Origin: Glaciimonas immobilis
GTDB lineage: Bacteria > Pseudomonadota > Gammaproteobacteria > Burkholderiales > Burkholderiaceae_D
Length of the DNA: 64,000 nucleotides
Direction of reading: 5' to 3'
Assembly: GCF_011947285.1 (NCBI RefSeq)
Contig: NZ_JAAOZT010000003.1
Coordinates: 62,001-126,000 of the forward strand
A program made the position numbers and the translations under genes. Under the pieces are notes generated by a model. That model ran no database searches, was not told where the DNA came from, and worked only from the letters and a program-made list of their open reading frames with translations. This document shows, piece after piece, positions 1-9,709 of the stretch; position 1 is the stretch's first letter; every line of letters starts with the position of its first letter.

Positions 1-3000
1 TTTAATCGGTGCCTTACCGATGGTCGACGGCGGTGCTTTGGTCTGCTTTTTGGCAAACTTTTTTAGTACATCGTTACCTAAACGTTGCGCCTTGAAACCC
101 CAATCGGTCATGACTTTGCGGGTCATATTGATGGTTGCCGGATCCTTGGCATTTAGGAAGAACATCGCCGCCGACGTGCCGGGATTAAACGATTTTTTGT
201 TCATCTTGCGCAGCAGATTGCGCATGTTCATCGATACTTCACCGAAGTCGATATCCACCGGGCATGGCGTTAAACACTTGTGGCAGACGGTGCAATGGTC
301 AGCGACGTCTTCAAACTCTTCCCAATGCTTAATCGAAATGCCGCGGCGAGTCTGCTCTTCGTACAAGAAAGCTTCGACCAGCAGCGACGTTGCCAGAATC
401 TTGTTGCGTGGTGAGTACAGCAAGTTGGCGCGCGGCACATGGGTCGCACACACCGGCTTACATTTACCGCAACGCAAACAATCTTTGATACTGGTCGCAA
501 TTGCGCCGATATCGCTTTGCTGCATGATTAGGGACTCGTGTCCCATCAACCCGAACGATGGGGTGTAAGCATTACTAAGATCAGCCTCAAGACCCGGCAG
601 ATTAAGTAGTTTGCCTTTGTTAAAACGGCCTTCCGGATCGACGCGTAATTTGTAATCGCGGAAATCCTTGATCTCCTCTTCAGTCACAAATTCCAGCTTG
701 GTAATACCAATCCCGTGCTCACCAGAAATGACGCCATCCAGCGAACGCGCCAACTTCATGATGCGTGCGACGGCAGCGTGCGCATCCTGCAGCATTTCAT
801 AATGGTCCGAGTTGACCGGCAAGTTGGTGTGGACATTGCCATCACCAGCATGCATATGCAGCGCCACAAATACGCGCCCGCGCAGCACCTTTTTATGAAT
901 CGCCGTGCATTCGTCCAAAATCAACTTGAACGCGCCGCCATTGAATATTTGACGCAATTGCGCGCGTACTTCCTGCTTCCAGGAAACACTCACAGTACGA
1001 TCCTGCACGACGTCAAACAGGCGTGCGTCCGGTTGGGTTATCAGGCGCTGTTCAAACGTTGCGCTTAATTTACCCAATCCCAGCACCGCCAGTTCAGTCT
1101 TTACATCTGCCAGAGGGGCATCAAGTTGCTGCAACAAAAAGGTCCAGCGCATTTTTGCTTTCGCGAGCAGATCTTCTGCTTGCGGTATGCGCTGTTCTAT
1201 CAGTTCGGCGCCAGTAATATCGTCGTCATCAGACTCCTCGCTTTTGCTTATAGGCAGATTGCCCTTGCCGATGAAGGCCTGCAACTCGTCCAGCAACTGC
1301 AACTTGTTTTTGATGGATAACTCAATATTGATCCGCTCAATACCGTCGGTGTACTCTCCCATGCGGTTGAGCGGAATGACTACGTCTTCGTTAATTTTGA
1401 AAGCGTTGGTGTGCTTGGAGATCGCCGCAGTGCGGGAACGATCGGCCCAGAACTTCTTACGCGCCTCCGGACTTACCGCCACAAATCCTTCGCCAACGCG
1501 ATTATTGGCCAGTCGGACAACTTCTGAGGCTGCATGAGCGACGGCGTTTTCGTCATCGCCGACGATGTCGCCAAACAACGCCATCTTCGGCAACACGCCG
1601 CGTTTGGACTTGGTGGAGTATCCGACAGCGCGCAAATAGCGCTCGTCCAAATGTTCGAGGCCCGCGAGGCGGATGGAAGTGAACCCGCCGCCTTTTGCTG
1701 GCAAAGCATCCAGATAGTTTTTGATTTCAACAATCGATGGAATCGCGTCCCGCGCCTGACCAAAAAATTCCAGGCAAACGGTGCGGGTGAATTTTGGCAT
1801 CTTGTGCAAAATCCACACGCCAGACGTTATAAGACCGTCGCAACCTTCCTTCTGAATGCCCGGCAAACCTGCTAAAAATTTGTCGGTGACATCCTTGCCC
1901 AAGCCTTCTTTACGGAAAGTCCCGCCTGGTATTTCAAGAATCTCGCTCTTGAATACCGCTTCTGCAGGATGTCCTTTGGCGGCAGGATGACGCCATTCGA
2001 GCTTGAAGCGCGCTAATGGCGTGTCATGAATTTTGCTAAGATTGTGGTCCAGACGCGTGACATCAAGCCAGTCGCCGTTTGGATCAACCATTCTCCAGCT
2101 CGCCAGATTATCAATGGCGGTGCCCCACAACAAAGCCTTTTTTCCGCCCGCGTTCATGGCTATATTGCCGCCGATACACGATGCGGAGGCGGATGTCGGG
2201 TCTACCGCGAACACGAAGCCGGCTTTTTCAGCTGCATCGGCCACGCGCTTGGTGACCACGCCAGCGCCCGAAAATATCGTCGCATATTCTATTTGCAGAC
2301 CCGGCAACACGGCCATTTCGACCTCGCCCAACTGCTCAAGCTTTTCGGTGTTGATTACAGCAGAGAATGGCGTCAGCGGAATCGCGCCGCCGGTGTACCC
2401 AGTGCCGCCGCCCCGCGGAATAATGGTCAGACCGAGTTCAATACAGCCTTTAACCAGACCGGCCATCTCGTCTTCACTATCGGGTGTCAGCACAACGAAC
2501 GGATACTCAACACGCCAGTCGGTGGCATCCGTTACGTGCGAGACGCGTGACAGGCCGTCAAATTTAATATTGTCCTTAGCGGTATAGCGCCCCAAAATTT
2601 TATTGGTGCGCTTACGCAAGTCATAGGTTTGCCGGAATTCATCCGAAAATTTGGTGATAGCTAACCGTGCGGCCTGAACCAGGGCCTCTACATTGGCGCT
2701 GCGCCGGATCGCGTCATCGTCATGGACACCATTATGGGCAACGCCCAGCCGACGCTTGTCGACTTCTGCTAAACGATGGTTAAGCGCGTCAATCAGCGCC
2801 TGCCGCCGTTTTGGATTGTCGAGCATATCGTCTTGCAAGTACGGATTGCGGCGTACGACCCAAATATCGCCCAACACCTCGTACAGCATGCGCGCTGAAC
2901 GGCCGGTCTGACGCTTGGAGCGTAATTCATCTAGCAACGTCCACGAAGCTTCACCGAGGAGACGGATGACAATTTCACGATCTGAAAAAGAGGTGTAATT

Positions 3001-3084
3001 GTAAGGAATTTCACGCACGCGTGTAGGGGTCGCGCCATGGGGAGCGTCTGTAACTAAGGCTTGGATTTGTACTGGGGCGTTCAT
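1..3084 (-). CDS. FAD-binding oxidoreductase with DUF3683 N-terminus and Fe-S motifs (partial, C-terminus off window)
   Basis: The frame is open from ATG at 3084 to base 1, giving 1028 residues and no stop, so the gene continues beyond the left edge. The N-terminal ~200 residues resemble the DUF3683 region of large Burkholderiales oxidoreductases. A PCMH-type FAD-binding segment follows, with the Gly-rich motif [11 protein letters not shown] (about 2383-2423). Near the visible end are two ferredoxin-type cysteine motifs, [11 protein letters not shown] (about 450-490) and [12 protein letters not shown] (about 255-300), fitting two 4Fe-4S clusters. This architecture (FAD domain, FAD-oxidase C domain, Fe-S/CCG-like module) is that of D-2-hydroxyacid or lactate dehydrogenase relatives. 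The exact substrate cannot be read from sequence. Confidence 0.85.
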   Translation of the reverse strand, partial: MNAPVQIQALVTDAPHGATPTRVREIPYNYTSFSDREIVIRLLGEASWTLLDELRSKRQTGRSARMLYEVLGDIWVVRRNPYLQDDMLDNPKRRQALIDALNHRLAEVDKRRLGVAHNGVHDDDAIRRSANVEALVQAARLAITKFSDEFRQTYDLRKRTNKILGRYTAKDNIKFDGLSRVSHVTDATDWRVEYPFVVLTPDSEDEMAGLVKGCIELGLTIIPRGGGTGYTGGAIPLTPFSAVINTEKLEQLGEVEMAVLPGLQIEYATIFSGAGVVTKRVADAAEKAGFVFAVDPTSASASCIGGNIAMNAGGKKALLWGTAIDNLASWRMVDPNGDWLDVTRLDHNLSKIHDTPLARFKLEWRHPAAKGHPAEAVFKSEILEIPGGTFRKEGLGKDVTDKFLAGLPGIQKEGCDGLITSGVWILHKMPKFTRTVCLEFFGQARDAIPSIVEIKNYLDALPAKGGGFTSIRLAGLEHLDERYLRAVGYSTKSKRGVLPKMALFGDIVGDDENAVAHAASEVVRLANNRVGEGFVAVSPEARKKFWADRSRTAAISKHTNAFKINEDVVIPLNRMGEYTDGIERINIELSIKNKLQLLDELQAFIGKGNLPISKSEESDDDDITGAELIEQRIPQAEDLLAKAKMRWTFLLQQLDAPLADVKTELAVLGLGKLSATFEQRLITQPDARLFDVVQDRTVSVSWKQEVRAQLRQIFNGGAFKLILDECTAIHKKVLRGRVFVALHMHAGDGNVHTNLPVNSDHYEMLQDAHAAVARIMKLARSLDGVISGEHGIGITKLEFVTEEEIKDFRDYKLRVDPEGRFNKGKLLNLPGLEADLSNAYTPSFGLMGHESLIMQQSDIGAIATSIKDCLRCGKCKPVCATHVPRANLLYSPRNKILATSLLVEAFLYEEQTRRGISIKHWEEFEDVADHCTVCHKCLTPCPVDIDFGEVSMNMRNLLRKMNKKSFNPGTSAAMFFLNAKDPATINMTRKVMTDWGFKAQRLGNDVLKKFAKKQTKAPPSTIGKAPIK

Positions 3085-3356
3085 GTATATTAATAGAGTA
3101 GGCTGCCACTGAGTGTGCATTTTAGCCTATCGCGCGACGTCGCGACGGCAAGGTGATGTTTGTATGACCTTACATTTGCATTTGATTCCCACTTCCGCCA
3201 GCGAAGGAAGGTGCGGAAACGCTTCCACAGCGGGAAAAATGAAGAAAGAGTCGCATAACGTGCAGAAAAGACTACAAGAATAAGACTACCACTTATCTGA
3301 TGGCACGATAGGGACGAGCAATGGCATTGATAAATACAATCAATTTATATTTATTG

Positions 3357-3371
3357 ATAGTATTAACCTAT
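3357..3371. promoter_or_regulatory. Possible OxyR/LysR-type site
   Basis: ATAGTATTAACCTAT has the ATAG-N7-CTAT and T-N11-A layout of an OxyR half-operator. Neighbouring repeats needed for a full tetrameric site are weak. No peroxide-response gene lies next to it. Confidence 0.2.
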
Positions 3372-3530
3372 ACTAATTACAACCGAAAGCGCTTTAACTG
3401 CTTTGTGTAACTATTCAACCCGTTTTTTTGAAAGCATCTATGTGGCATCAAATGTGGCGCATTGTGAATGACGGTGCAGACGACCTGACCGGAACGCTGG
3501 CCGCATACGCCGCCGCCAAAGGCTAAAGTG

Positions 3531-3545
3531 AAATTTGGGGGTAAC
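3531..3545 (+). repeat. 15-base motif, copy 1 (second copy at 48197-48211)
   Basis: AAATTTGGGGGTAAC occurs here and again, identically, in the intergenic region at 48197. GTAACC resembles the -35 element of some ECF sigma promoters. Here it lies 47 bases upstream of a small membrane ORF. Confidence 0.35.
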
Positions 3546-3592
3546 CGACCACCAGCGCCCCTAACTACGTACCATTTTATTGGAGCATGTCC

Positions 3593-3748
3593 ATGAACAC
3601 CCGCAATCAAGTCCTTAACAATCGCTATTCCGGGCTGTCTCACCTGCTTAGCACCCTGCCGTGGCAAGTACGTATTGTGCCCCCACTCGTATTGATGCTG
3701 GTGGCACCGGCACTGGCAAACATCATCCTGCACGGGTTGACTGCATAA
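3593..3748 (+). CDS. Small single-pass membrane protein, 51 aa (unrecognised)
   Basis: ATG at 3593 is preceded by GGAG at a spacing of eight bases, and the frame closes with TAA at 3746-3748. The product is basic at the N-terminus, then carries a hydrophobic stretch from about residue 28 to 46 (including VPPLVLMLVAPALANIIL), consistent with one membrane helix or a signal anchor. I do not recognise a family. Support comes from the ribosome-binding site, the hydrophobic segment and an upstream motif shared with another locus. A chance ORF remains possible. Confidence 0.4.
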   Translation: MNTRNQVLNNRYSGLSHLLSTLPWQVRIVPPLVLMLVAPALANIILHGLTA

Positions 3749-3783
3749 ATTAAGTATTGAACAAATAATTAATTTACAAGAAG

Positions 3784-4275
3784 CTAGAAGGCCCATTGGG
3801 CGAGCTTATGCCAAAATCCGTCGGGCACCGACAGTAAAATCCATGTCATGGCGATATAGCGAAGAAATTTGCCGATGGCCATATACATAACGCACGGCCA
3901 AAACGGCAGTCGCAACCATCCGCCCAAGGTGCAGATCGGGTCACCGATAATTGGTAGCCAGCCTAAGATCATCGTTTTTGGGCCGTAATACTCTAACCAG
4001 TAAAACCAGCGGCTTTTGCGCTCCTGCGGAAAAGCTTGTTTGGCCCGATACCCCATCCAGTAATCCAGTGCGCCGCCGAGCGTATTACCGGCAGTCGCAA
4101 CGACAATAACCCACCAATACAACGCGCCATTGGCTTTAATGACGGCGAACACCGCCGGTTCTGATCCCAAAGGCAACAAAGTTGCGGACACAAAGCTAAT
4201 GAAAAAGACCGACCACAATCCAACTGCGGGTACCGCCAGCAAGCTTAACAACCATACAACAGCGGATTCGATCAT
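3784..4275 (-). CDS. YqaA/DedA-like inner-membrane protein
   Basis: The 163-residue polytopic membrane protein has several hydrophobic helices and the conserved core EPAVFAVIKANG, GNTLGGALDYWMGY and RFLRYIAMTWI-type ending of the YqaA branch of the SNARE-associated/DedA (VTT) superfamily. Family length is typically 140-170 residues, so it appears complete. Related DedA proteins work in lipid flipping and membrane homeostasis; the role of YqaA proteins is poorly defined. It is divergent from ilvA and starts at ATG 4275. Confidence 0.85.
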   Translation of the reverse strand: MIESAVVWLLSLLAVPAVGLWSVFFISFVSATLLPLGSEPAVFAVIKANGALYWWVIVVATAGNTLGGALDYWMGYRAKQAFPQERKSRWFYWLEYYGPKTMILGWLPIIGDPICTLGGWLRLPFWPCVMYMAIGKFLRYIAMTWILLSVPDGFWHKLAQWAF

Positions 4276-4487
4276 AATAAATTTTCAATAAGAGTGAAAG
4301 GGGTGCATCGGCAGCAAAATCTACCATGCTGCTAGCTGACGCAAGGTTCGGATTGAAAAGCATATACGCCCTGAACCATAAGCCTGGAAGCTGTTTTCAA
4401 GCATCTTTCAGGGTATTTAAGCGTATGTAACCGTGCACCAAATAGTTGGCCACTCAACCATTAATTCCCTTGCGCAACGCGGTCCAT

Positions 4488-4493
4488 TATAAT
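4488..4493 (+). promoter_or_regulatory. Candidate -10 element for ilvA
   Basis: A perfect TATAAT about 100 bases upstream of ilvA. The matching -35 is unclear: TTGCGC lies only 12 bases upstream and TTAATT about 21 bases upstream. Confidence 0.4.
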
Positions 4494-4520
4494 GACCGGC
4501 TGTCTTCATAACTGGGAGAC

Positions 4521-4532
4521 ATGAAAATTTGA
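4521..4532 (+). other. Minimal leader ORF Met-Lys-Ile-stop
   Basis: ATG AAA ATT TGA follows GGGAG (4514-4518) with a two-base gap, giving a three-residue ORF with an isoleucine codon just before the stop, upstream of the isoleucine-pathway gene ilvA. Chance occurrence is quite possible. Confidence 0.25.
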
Positions 4533-4591
4533 CCAGGCGCTAGCGACCAGGACCCTCCTGATCTGCCGTAGCGCGCTAATTTGACCCGACC

Positions 4592-6118
4592 ATGCCTACA
4601 GATTATTTGCAAAAAATCTTGACTGCCCGCGTCTACGACGTCGCGCAGGAAACACCGCTTGAACTGGCACGGACGCTTTCGCTTAAGACGGACAACCAGA
4701 TTTATTTCAAGCGCGAAGATATGCACAGCGTATTCAGCTTTAAGCTGCGCGGAGCATATAACAAGATGGCTAGCTTGACGCCACAGCAACTAAAACGTGG
4801 GGTCATTTGCGCTTCTGCGGGTAACCACGCACAAGGGTTGGCCCTGTCGGCAGCTAAACTTGGCTGTCGCGCCTTGATCGTGATGCCTACCACCACACCT
4901 CTGGTCAAGGTCGAGGCGGTGCGCGCACGTGGTGGTGAGGTGGTGCTGTTCGGCGACTCATATACCGAGGCCTACAACCATGCGGTGACGCTGGAAAAGA
5001 AAAACAAGCTGACTTTTGTGCATCCCTTTGACGATCCGCATGTCATCGCGGGTCAAGGCACGATAGGCATGGAAATTTTGCGCCAGCATGCCGGCCCTAT
5101 TCATGCGATTTTTATTCCCGTCGGCGGCGGCGGTCTGATTGCAGGGATCGCTGCTTACGTGAAAGCGGTCCGCCCGGAAATAAAAATTATCGGCGTTCAG
5201 ACAGTCGATTCTGATGGCATGGCACGCAGTCTTAAAGCCGGTCGGCGGGTAACGTTGTCCGACGTGGGCCTGTTTGCCGACGGCACTGCGGTTAAATTGG
5301 TGGGCGAAGAGACGTTTCGATTGGCCAAACTTTACGTGGATGAAATCATTCTGGTGGATACGGCCGCCGTTTGCACGGCTATCAAAGATGTATTTCAGGA
5401 CACCCGGAGCATTTTGGAGCCGTCCGGGGCGCTCTCGGTCGCCGGGGCCAAAGCCTATGTCGAGCGCGCCAAAGGCACACGCAAACCGATCAAAAACCAG
5501 ACGCTGATTACCATCGCCTCCGGTGCCAACATGAATTTCGACCGACTGGGCTTCGTCTCAGAAATGGCCGAGGTGGGACAATCGCGCGAGGCCGTATTTG
5601 CGGTCACGATGCCAGAAGAACGCGGTACTTTTGCCCGTTTCTGTAAATTAGTGGGCGACCGCAACGTCACGGAATTTAACTATCGGATCGGCGATGAACG
5701 CGCCGCGCATGTTTTCGTCGGCCTGCAAACGTCCAGCCGCGACGAATCCGGACTGATTGCCAAGAATTTCGAAAAGCACGGATACAACACGCTGGACCTG
5801 AGCCATGATGAACTGGCCAAGGTACATATACGCCATTTGGTGGGCGGCCGCAGTGCGCTGGCCCAGAACGAGCTGATGTATCGCTTCGAGTTTCCGGAAC
5901 GTCCGGGCGCATTAATGCGTTTTCTGGATTGCATGGCACCAAACTGGAACATCAGTTTGTTTCATTATCGCAGTCAGGGCGGCGATGTCGGCCGTATTTT
6001 GATCGGACTTCAGGTACCGAAAAAAGAAATGAAGGCGTTCCGCTTATTTCTCGGCAATCTCGGCTATCGATACTGGGACGAAAGCGAGAACCCGGTTTAT
6101 AAATTATTCCTGGGCTAA
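4592..6118 (+). CDS. ilvA: Threonine ammonia-lyase, biosynthetic
   Basis: This PLP enzyme deaminates threonine to 2-oxobutyrate, the first committed step of isoleucine synthesis. The 508-residue length matches the long biosynthetic form. The PLP lysine lies in KREDMHSVFSFKLRGAYNKM (residues ~40-59) and the phosphate loop is GGGGLIAG (about 187-194). The last ~180 residues form two ACT-like regulatory domains (for example MPEERGTFARFCKLVGDRN and FPERPGALMRFLDCMAPNWN), which in this family bind isoleucine and valine. The start ATG at 4592 has no clear Shine-Dalgarno. No other ilv genes are nearby. Confidence 0.97.
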   Translation: MPTDYLQKILTARVYDVAQETPLELARTLSLKTDNQIYFKREDMHSVFSFKLRGAYNKMASLTPQQLKRGVICASAGNHAQGLALSAAKLGCRALIVMPTTTPLVKVEAVRARGGEVVLFGDSYTEAYNHAVTLEKKNKLTFVHPFDDPHVIAGQGTIGMEILRQHAGPIHAIFIPVGGGGLIAGIAAYVKAVRPEIKIIGVQTVDSDGMARSLKAGRRVTLSDVGLFADGTAVKLVGEETFRLAKLYVDEIILVDTAAVCTAIKDVFQDTRSILEPSGALSVAGAKAYVERAKGTRKPIKNQTLITIASGANMNFDRLGFVSEMAEVGQSREAVFAVTMPEERGTFARFCKLVGDRNVTEFNYRIGDERAAHVFVGLQTSSRDESGLIAKNFEKHGYNTLDLSHDELAKVHIRHLVGGRSALAQNELMYRFEFPERPGALMRFLDCMAPNWNISLFHYRSQGGDVGRILIGLQVPKKEMKAFRLFLGNLGYRYWDESENPVYKLFLG

Positions 6119-6396
6119 AGTAGACGTTTAATGTGGTAGTACGGGTAAATCGAGACTATTATTTTCCTGCGATGCGTGACCGTGCGTCTTTAAATCTTGG
6201 ATTGGACCTGGTTTAGTAGCGGTTTGCCTAAGGGCCCTGTTCGTTCGCCCTTTTGGCATTTATTTTGTTGTGCTAATGTGATACTGCGGAAATCTTTTGT
6301 CGTTCCGATCAGAATTCCTTCGGCTTCACGCTACCATTGTTGACTCGAGGTTCGGGCGATCTTACATCCCGACCTCATTTATGCATCACCCAAAAC

Positions 6397-7233
6397 ATGA
6401 CCGCTTCCACTACCCCAGAACTCTCGCCCTTAGGCAAAATCGCGACCTACAAGGCCGAATACGACCCTAGCCTGTTATTTTCCATTGCCCGCTCGGGTAA
6501 ACGGGAAGAACTGGGAATACGCGGGGCATTGCCGTTTTTTGGCGTCGATATCTGGAATGCTTATGAAGTGTCCTGGCTTAATCTGCGCGGCAAACCGCAA
6601 GTCGCCATTGCCACCATTACGGCACCCGCCGATTCCCCCAATATTATTGAGTCAAAATCGTTCAAGTTGTATCTGAACTCTTTTAACCAAACGCGACTGG
6701 CCGATACCGACGCTTTGCTGGCACTGTTGCGGGCCGATTTATCGCTCGGCTTTGGTGCTACTGTCCAGGTAAAACTGACTACAGCAGATGCATTCTCGAC
6801 TCAGGTTATCAAGGAACCACAAGGCATACTTCTTGATCGTCTGGATATTGAAGTCACTGAATATCAACCGAATCCAAGTCTGCTCAAAACCGACCGCAAC
6901 GCGATCCCTGTTACCGAAACGCTGCTCTCGCACTTACTCAAATCCAACTGTCTGGTGACCGGGCAGCCTGACTGGGGTAGCGTGCAAATCCACTATGTCG
7001 GCACGCCTATTGATCAAGCAAGCTTGCTACAGTATTTGATCGGTTTCCGCGACCATAATGAGTTTCATGAACAATGTGTGGAACGCATTTTTATGGACAT
7101 AATGCGCCATTGCGCACCGCAAAAACTGTCTGTATATGCACGCTATACCCGCCGCGGAGGTCTGGACATTAATCCGTGGCGCTGCAACTTTTCCGGCAAT
7201 CAACCATCAAACCATCGTCTCGCGCGTCAGTAA
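6397..7233 (+). CDS. queF: NADPH-dependent 7-cyano-7-deazaguanine reductase
   Basis: QueF reduces preQ0 to preQ1 in queuosine tRNA modification. The two-domain long form is present: N-terminal half with the KYDPSLLF-like segment ([13 protein letters not shown]), C-terminal half with the catalytic cysteine in [18 protein letters not shown] and the substrate-binding Glu in [12 protein letters not shown]. Start ATG 6397 ([11 protein letters not shown]) gives 278 residues, close to the ~280 of E. coli; an upstream in-frame TTG/ATG extension to 6337 is not conserved-looking. It stands alone, with no other que genes nearby. Confidence 0.95.
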   Translation: MTASTTPELSPLGKIATYKAEYDPSLLFSIARSGKREELGIRGALPFFGVDIWNAYEVSWLNLRGKPQVAIATITAPADSPNIIESKSFKLYLNSFNQTRLADTDALLALLRADLSLGFGATVQVKLTTADAFSTQVIKEPQGILLDRLDIEVTEYQPNPSLLKTDRNAIPVTETLLSHLLKSNCLVTGQPDWGSVQIHYVGTPIDQASLLQYLIGFRDHNEFHEQCVERIFMDIMRHCAPQKLSVYARYTRRGGLDINPWRCNFSGNQPSNHRLARQ

Positions 7234-7354
7234 CCCCACTTTTAGGTGCCACTAATAGGTGACGAGCAGGTGACGTGCAGGTATTTGCCCCGGTTACATC
7301 AAAAATACAAACGATCGTCATCGCAGGCCTTCTTGCGCCAGACTTTGACGTTGC

Positions 7355-7380
7355 GGTATGGAAACCTATGTTTCCATACC
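7355..7380. repeat. Perfect 11-bp inverted repeat upstream of pagP
   Basis: GGTATGGAAAC and GTTTCCATACC are perfect complements separated by CTAT. The element ends 22 bases before the chosen pagP start. It could be an operator for a dimeric regulator or a 5' UTR hairpin. There is no T-run to suggest a terminator. Confidence 0.7.
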
Positions 7381-7402
7381 TTTCATTACTTACGAGTTAT
7401 TT

Positions 7403-7981
7403 ATGTGTAGAAAATTTTTATCGTCTTGCATGACGAGTATTATCATTATGTTATGCACATCCACCTCCTACGCCCAAGAAACTACCGATAGCGCGGGCTG
7501 GTGGCAACATACTAAGAACCGCCTCGGAAATATCGTCGACAACGGCGCGGAAGAGCTCTATTTGTCTGGCTACTCTTATCATGGTCGCAACACTTATACT
7601 GCGGAACGCATTCGTGAGCTAAACGAAAAGGCGTGGGGTATCGGTGGAGGGCGCACATTCCGAAATGCCGCTGGCAACGACGAATCGCTGTTTTTTTTCG
7701 GCATCCGCGACTCGCATTCGAAGCCCCAGCTAATGGCAGGGTACGCATACGAGTGGGTCTTCGATATTCCAAAAACGCCGTTGGAATTTAGTGCGGGTTA
7801 CACAGCGATGCTGGTAAGTCGTCAGGATTATTTCGGTGGTTTTCCCTTTCCGATACCATTACCTATCGCCGGATTCGGGACAAAAAAAGCAAAACTTATG
7901 GCATCTTATGTGCCGCGCTTGTCCAGCAATAAAGGTAACGGCGACGTTCTGTTATTATTCGCGCGCTTTGAAATCGATTAA
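7403..7981 (+). CDS. pagP: Lipid A palmitoyltransferase, outer membrane
   Basis: PagP moves a palmitate from phospholipid to lipid A in the outer membrane and modifies the endotoxin under stress. The motif SGYSYHGRNTYTAERI holds the candidate catalytic His, and FFGIRDSHSKPQ the Asp-Ser pair known from E. coli PagP. The end MASYVPRLSSNKGNGDVLLL matches the C-terminal beta-barrel strands. Start ATG 7403 gives a 192-residue preprotein with signal peptide ending near SYAQE; the earlier in-frame ATG at 7358 lies inside an inverted repeat and would spoil the signal peptide. In enterobacteria pagP is PhoP-regulated; here a palindrome precedes it. Confidence 0.9.
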   Translation: MCRKFLSSCMTSIIIMLCTSTSYAQETTDSAGWWQHTKNRLGNIVDNGAEELYLSGYSYHGRNTYTAERIRELNEKAWGIGGGRTFRNAAGNDESLFFFGIRDSHSKPQLMAGYAYEWVFDIPKTPLEFSAGYTAMLVSRQDYFGGFPFPIPLPIAGFGTKKAKLMASYVPRLSSNKGNGDVLLLFARFEID

Positions 7982-8148
7982 CAAAATGATTTTGGCGTAG
8001 TAAACCATGGTGATAAAGCAGCTTTATTTCCTGCACCGCACACTCATTAAATGATTTTGGCTGGCGGACAGGGGGCAGGTGCTTTAGGCCGGATTCAGGC
8101 CTATAATTCTGCACAACAACCCGACGCGCAAATCACTAATTCGTAAAA

Positions 8149-8646
8149 ATGACTAACCTTGCAAAAATTCTCCCCGCACAAAATGTTGTGGTGGATATGG
8201 AAGTTTCCAGCAAAAAGCGCGCTTTTGAGCAAGCTGGACTTCTTTTTGAAAATAACTGTGGCATCGCACGCTCTACCGTATCGGACAACTTGTTTGCCCG
8301 CGAAAGATTAGGCTCAACCGGCCTCGGGCACGGCGTCGCGGTCCCCCACGGACGGGTAAAAGGCCTGAAAGCACCACTTGCCGCTTTTGTCCGGTTGTCG
8401 GAGCCGATTCCGTTTGAGTCGCCTGACGGTGAACCGGTAAGCCTGCTTATATTTTTATTGGTTCCAGATCATGCAACCCAGCACCATCTTGAAATCCTGT
8501 CAGAAGTCGCAGAAATGTTTTCAAGCGATGTCTTTCGGGACATATTAAGCACCGATCCGGATCCTTTATCGATACACGCCCGCTTGATTTCATGGCAACC
8601 GGCGGCTAACGAAATGCAGACTGGGAATACGCAAAATAAACCATAA
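8149..8646 (+). CDS. ptsN: PTS IIA-like nitrogen-regulatory protein (EIIA-Ntr)
   Basis: Phosphoryl acceptor of the nitrogen PTS, regulating potassium transport, nitrogen and stress responses rather than sugar uptake. The 165-residue protein has the EIIA fold signature GLGHGVAVPHGR, with the phosphorylated histidine at the PHGR motif, and the downstream helix HHLEILSEVAEMF. It precedes hprK and rapZ, the usual order in Burkholderiales, although rpoN and hpf, which often lie upstream, are absent here and pagP takes that place. The C-terminal ~15 residues are a polar extension. Confidence 0.95.
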   Translation: MTNLAKILPAQNVVVDMEVSSKKRAFEQAGLLFENNCGIARSTVSDNLFARERLGSTGLGHGVAVPHGRVKGLKAPLAAFVRLSEPIPFESPDGEPVSLLIFLLVPDHATQHHLEILSEVAEMFSSDVFRDILSTDPDPLSIHARLISWQPAANEMQTGNTQNKP

Positions 8647-8758
8647 TCAAATTGCCCTAAGAAACGAGCAGGCCGTCTGAAGATCGCATAAAATAAACCA
8701 ATTCGGATCGCCGCTCAGCAACTTAACCGCAATCAAGCACAACGCCCGACGCCCGACT

Positions 8759-9709
8759 ATGCCTTCAAGTACTCCGCTATCCATTCAACAACTTTACGAA
8801 GATAATCGGGAATCGCTGCAACTCGGCTGGTTTGCCGGGTTTCCGGGCGGCGAACGACTGATTTCAGGGGATGCGGCGTCCGCAGCCGATCAGGTGGGGC
8901 ATCTAAACTTGATTCACCCGGGACGTATTCAGGTTTTCGGGCATCAGGAAACCCAGTACTACAAACGCCTGTCCGAGACCTCGCGCGCCTATCAGACGTC
9001 CGAGCTGGTTGCCGGTGCCCCGCCCGCTTTTATCATCGCGCAGGGTTTGGCGACACCGCCCAATATTCTCGATGTTTGCGACGAAAAAAATATTCCTTTA
9101 TTTTCAACGCCGTTGCCTGCAGCACAGGTGATCGATTATCTGCGCGTGTATCTTTCCAAAAAACTGGCACAACGCATCACCATGCATGGCGTTTTTATGG
9201 ATGTGCTGGGCGTGGGCGTACTGATAACCGGCGAGTCCGGACTGGGTAAAAGCGAATTAGGGCTAGAGCTCATCTCACGCAGTCACGGTTTAGTTGCCGA
9301 CGACGCGGTTGAGTTTGCCCGGATTGCCCCAAATATGATTGAAGGCCGCTGCCCCTCGTTACTGCAGAATTTGTTAGAGGTACGCGGCTTGGGCTTGCTA
9401 GATATTAAAACGATCTTTGGGGAAACTGCGGTTCGTCGCAAAATGCGATTAAAACTCATCGTTCATCTGGTGCGGCGGGCCACGCTGGAAGAAAACTACG
9501 AGCGCCTGCCCCTTGATGCGCACTACGATGATGTGTTGGGATTGCCCGTACGCAAAGTAATCATTCCGGTCGCGGCGGGACGCAATATCGCGGTTCTGCT
9601 CGAGGCCGCAGTGCGTAACACCATATTGCAACTACGCGGCATCGACACGCTAAAAGACTTCATCGCCCGTCAGCGTGCAGTGATGGATAGCGAAAGCGAT
9701 CTTTACTAG
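8759..9709 (+). CDS. hprK: HPr kinase/phosphorylase
   Basis: Bifunctional enzyme that phosphorylates and dephosphorylates Ser46 of HPr. The N-terminal half is the DRTGG-like domain; the C-terminal kinase has a Walker A motif [13 protein letters not shown] (residues ~159-171), the LVADDAVEF segment and the family signature ending [15 protein letters not shown]. 316 residues is normal. In Proteobacteria with an incomplete PTS it couples PTS-Ntr to metabolism. It is the housekeeping copy and is unrelated to lasso-peptide kinases. Confidence 0.96.
   Translation: MPSSTPLSIQQLYEDNRESLQLGWFAGFPGGERLISGDAASAADQVGHLNLIHPGRIQVFGHQETQYYKRLSETSRAYQTSELVAGAPPAFIIAQGLATPPNILDVCDEKNIPLFSTPLPAAQVIDYLRVYLSKKLAQRITMHGVFMDVLGVGVLITGESGLGKSELGLELISRSHGLVADDAVEFARIAPNMIEGRCPSLLQNLLEVRGLGLLDIKTIFGETAVRRKMRLKLIVHLVRRATLEENYERLPLDAHYDDVLGLPVRKVIIPVAAGRNIAVLLEAAVRNTILQLRGIDTLKDFIARQRAVMDSESDLY

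Larger units (their letters stand above)
3085..3592. other. Intergenic region between the FAD oxidoreductase and a small membrane ORF
   Basis: About 500 bases, AT-rich around 3320-3390, with a possible OxyR-like site and one copy of a 15-base motif listed separately. A 28-codon ORF at 3440-3526 was seen but has no support. Confidence 0.6.
4276..4591. other. Intergenic region and long ilvA leader
   Basis: A 316-base gap between the divergent yqaA-like gene and ilvA. It contains a TATAAT hexamer at 4488-4493, a minimal ORF at 4521-4532, and the string ATTTGACC twice (around 4527 and 4579). No ribosome-binding site is evident before the ilvA ATG. Confidence 0.6.

Noticed and set aside
715-1875. 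Several plus-strand ORFs of 60-120 codons
   Set aside because: They lie antisense within the intact FAD-oxidoreductase gene on the minus strand, which has clear domain motifs; none shows a recognisable family.
3440-3526. 28-codon plus ORF
   Set aside because: No Shine-Dalgarno and no conserved feature; its end simply abuts the 15-base motif.
3377-3796. 139-codon minus ORF
   Set aside because: Runs antisense across the 51-residue ORF and intergenic DNA and ends with low-plausibility sequence; no motif recognised.
8759-9709. HPr-kinase as a lasso-peptide tailoring kinase
   Set aside because: It is a full-length housekeeping HprK in its usual ptsN-hprK-rapZ setting, 50 kb from the lasso cluster.
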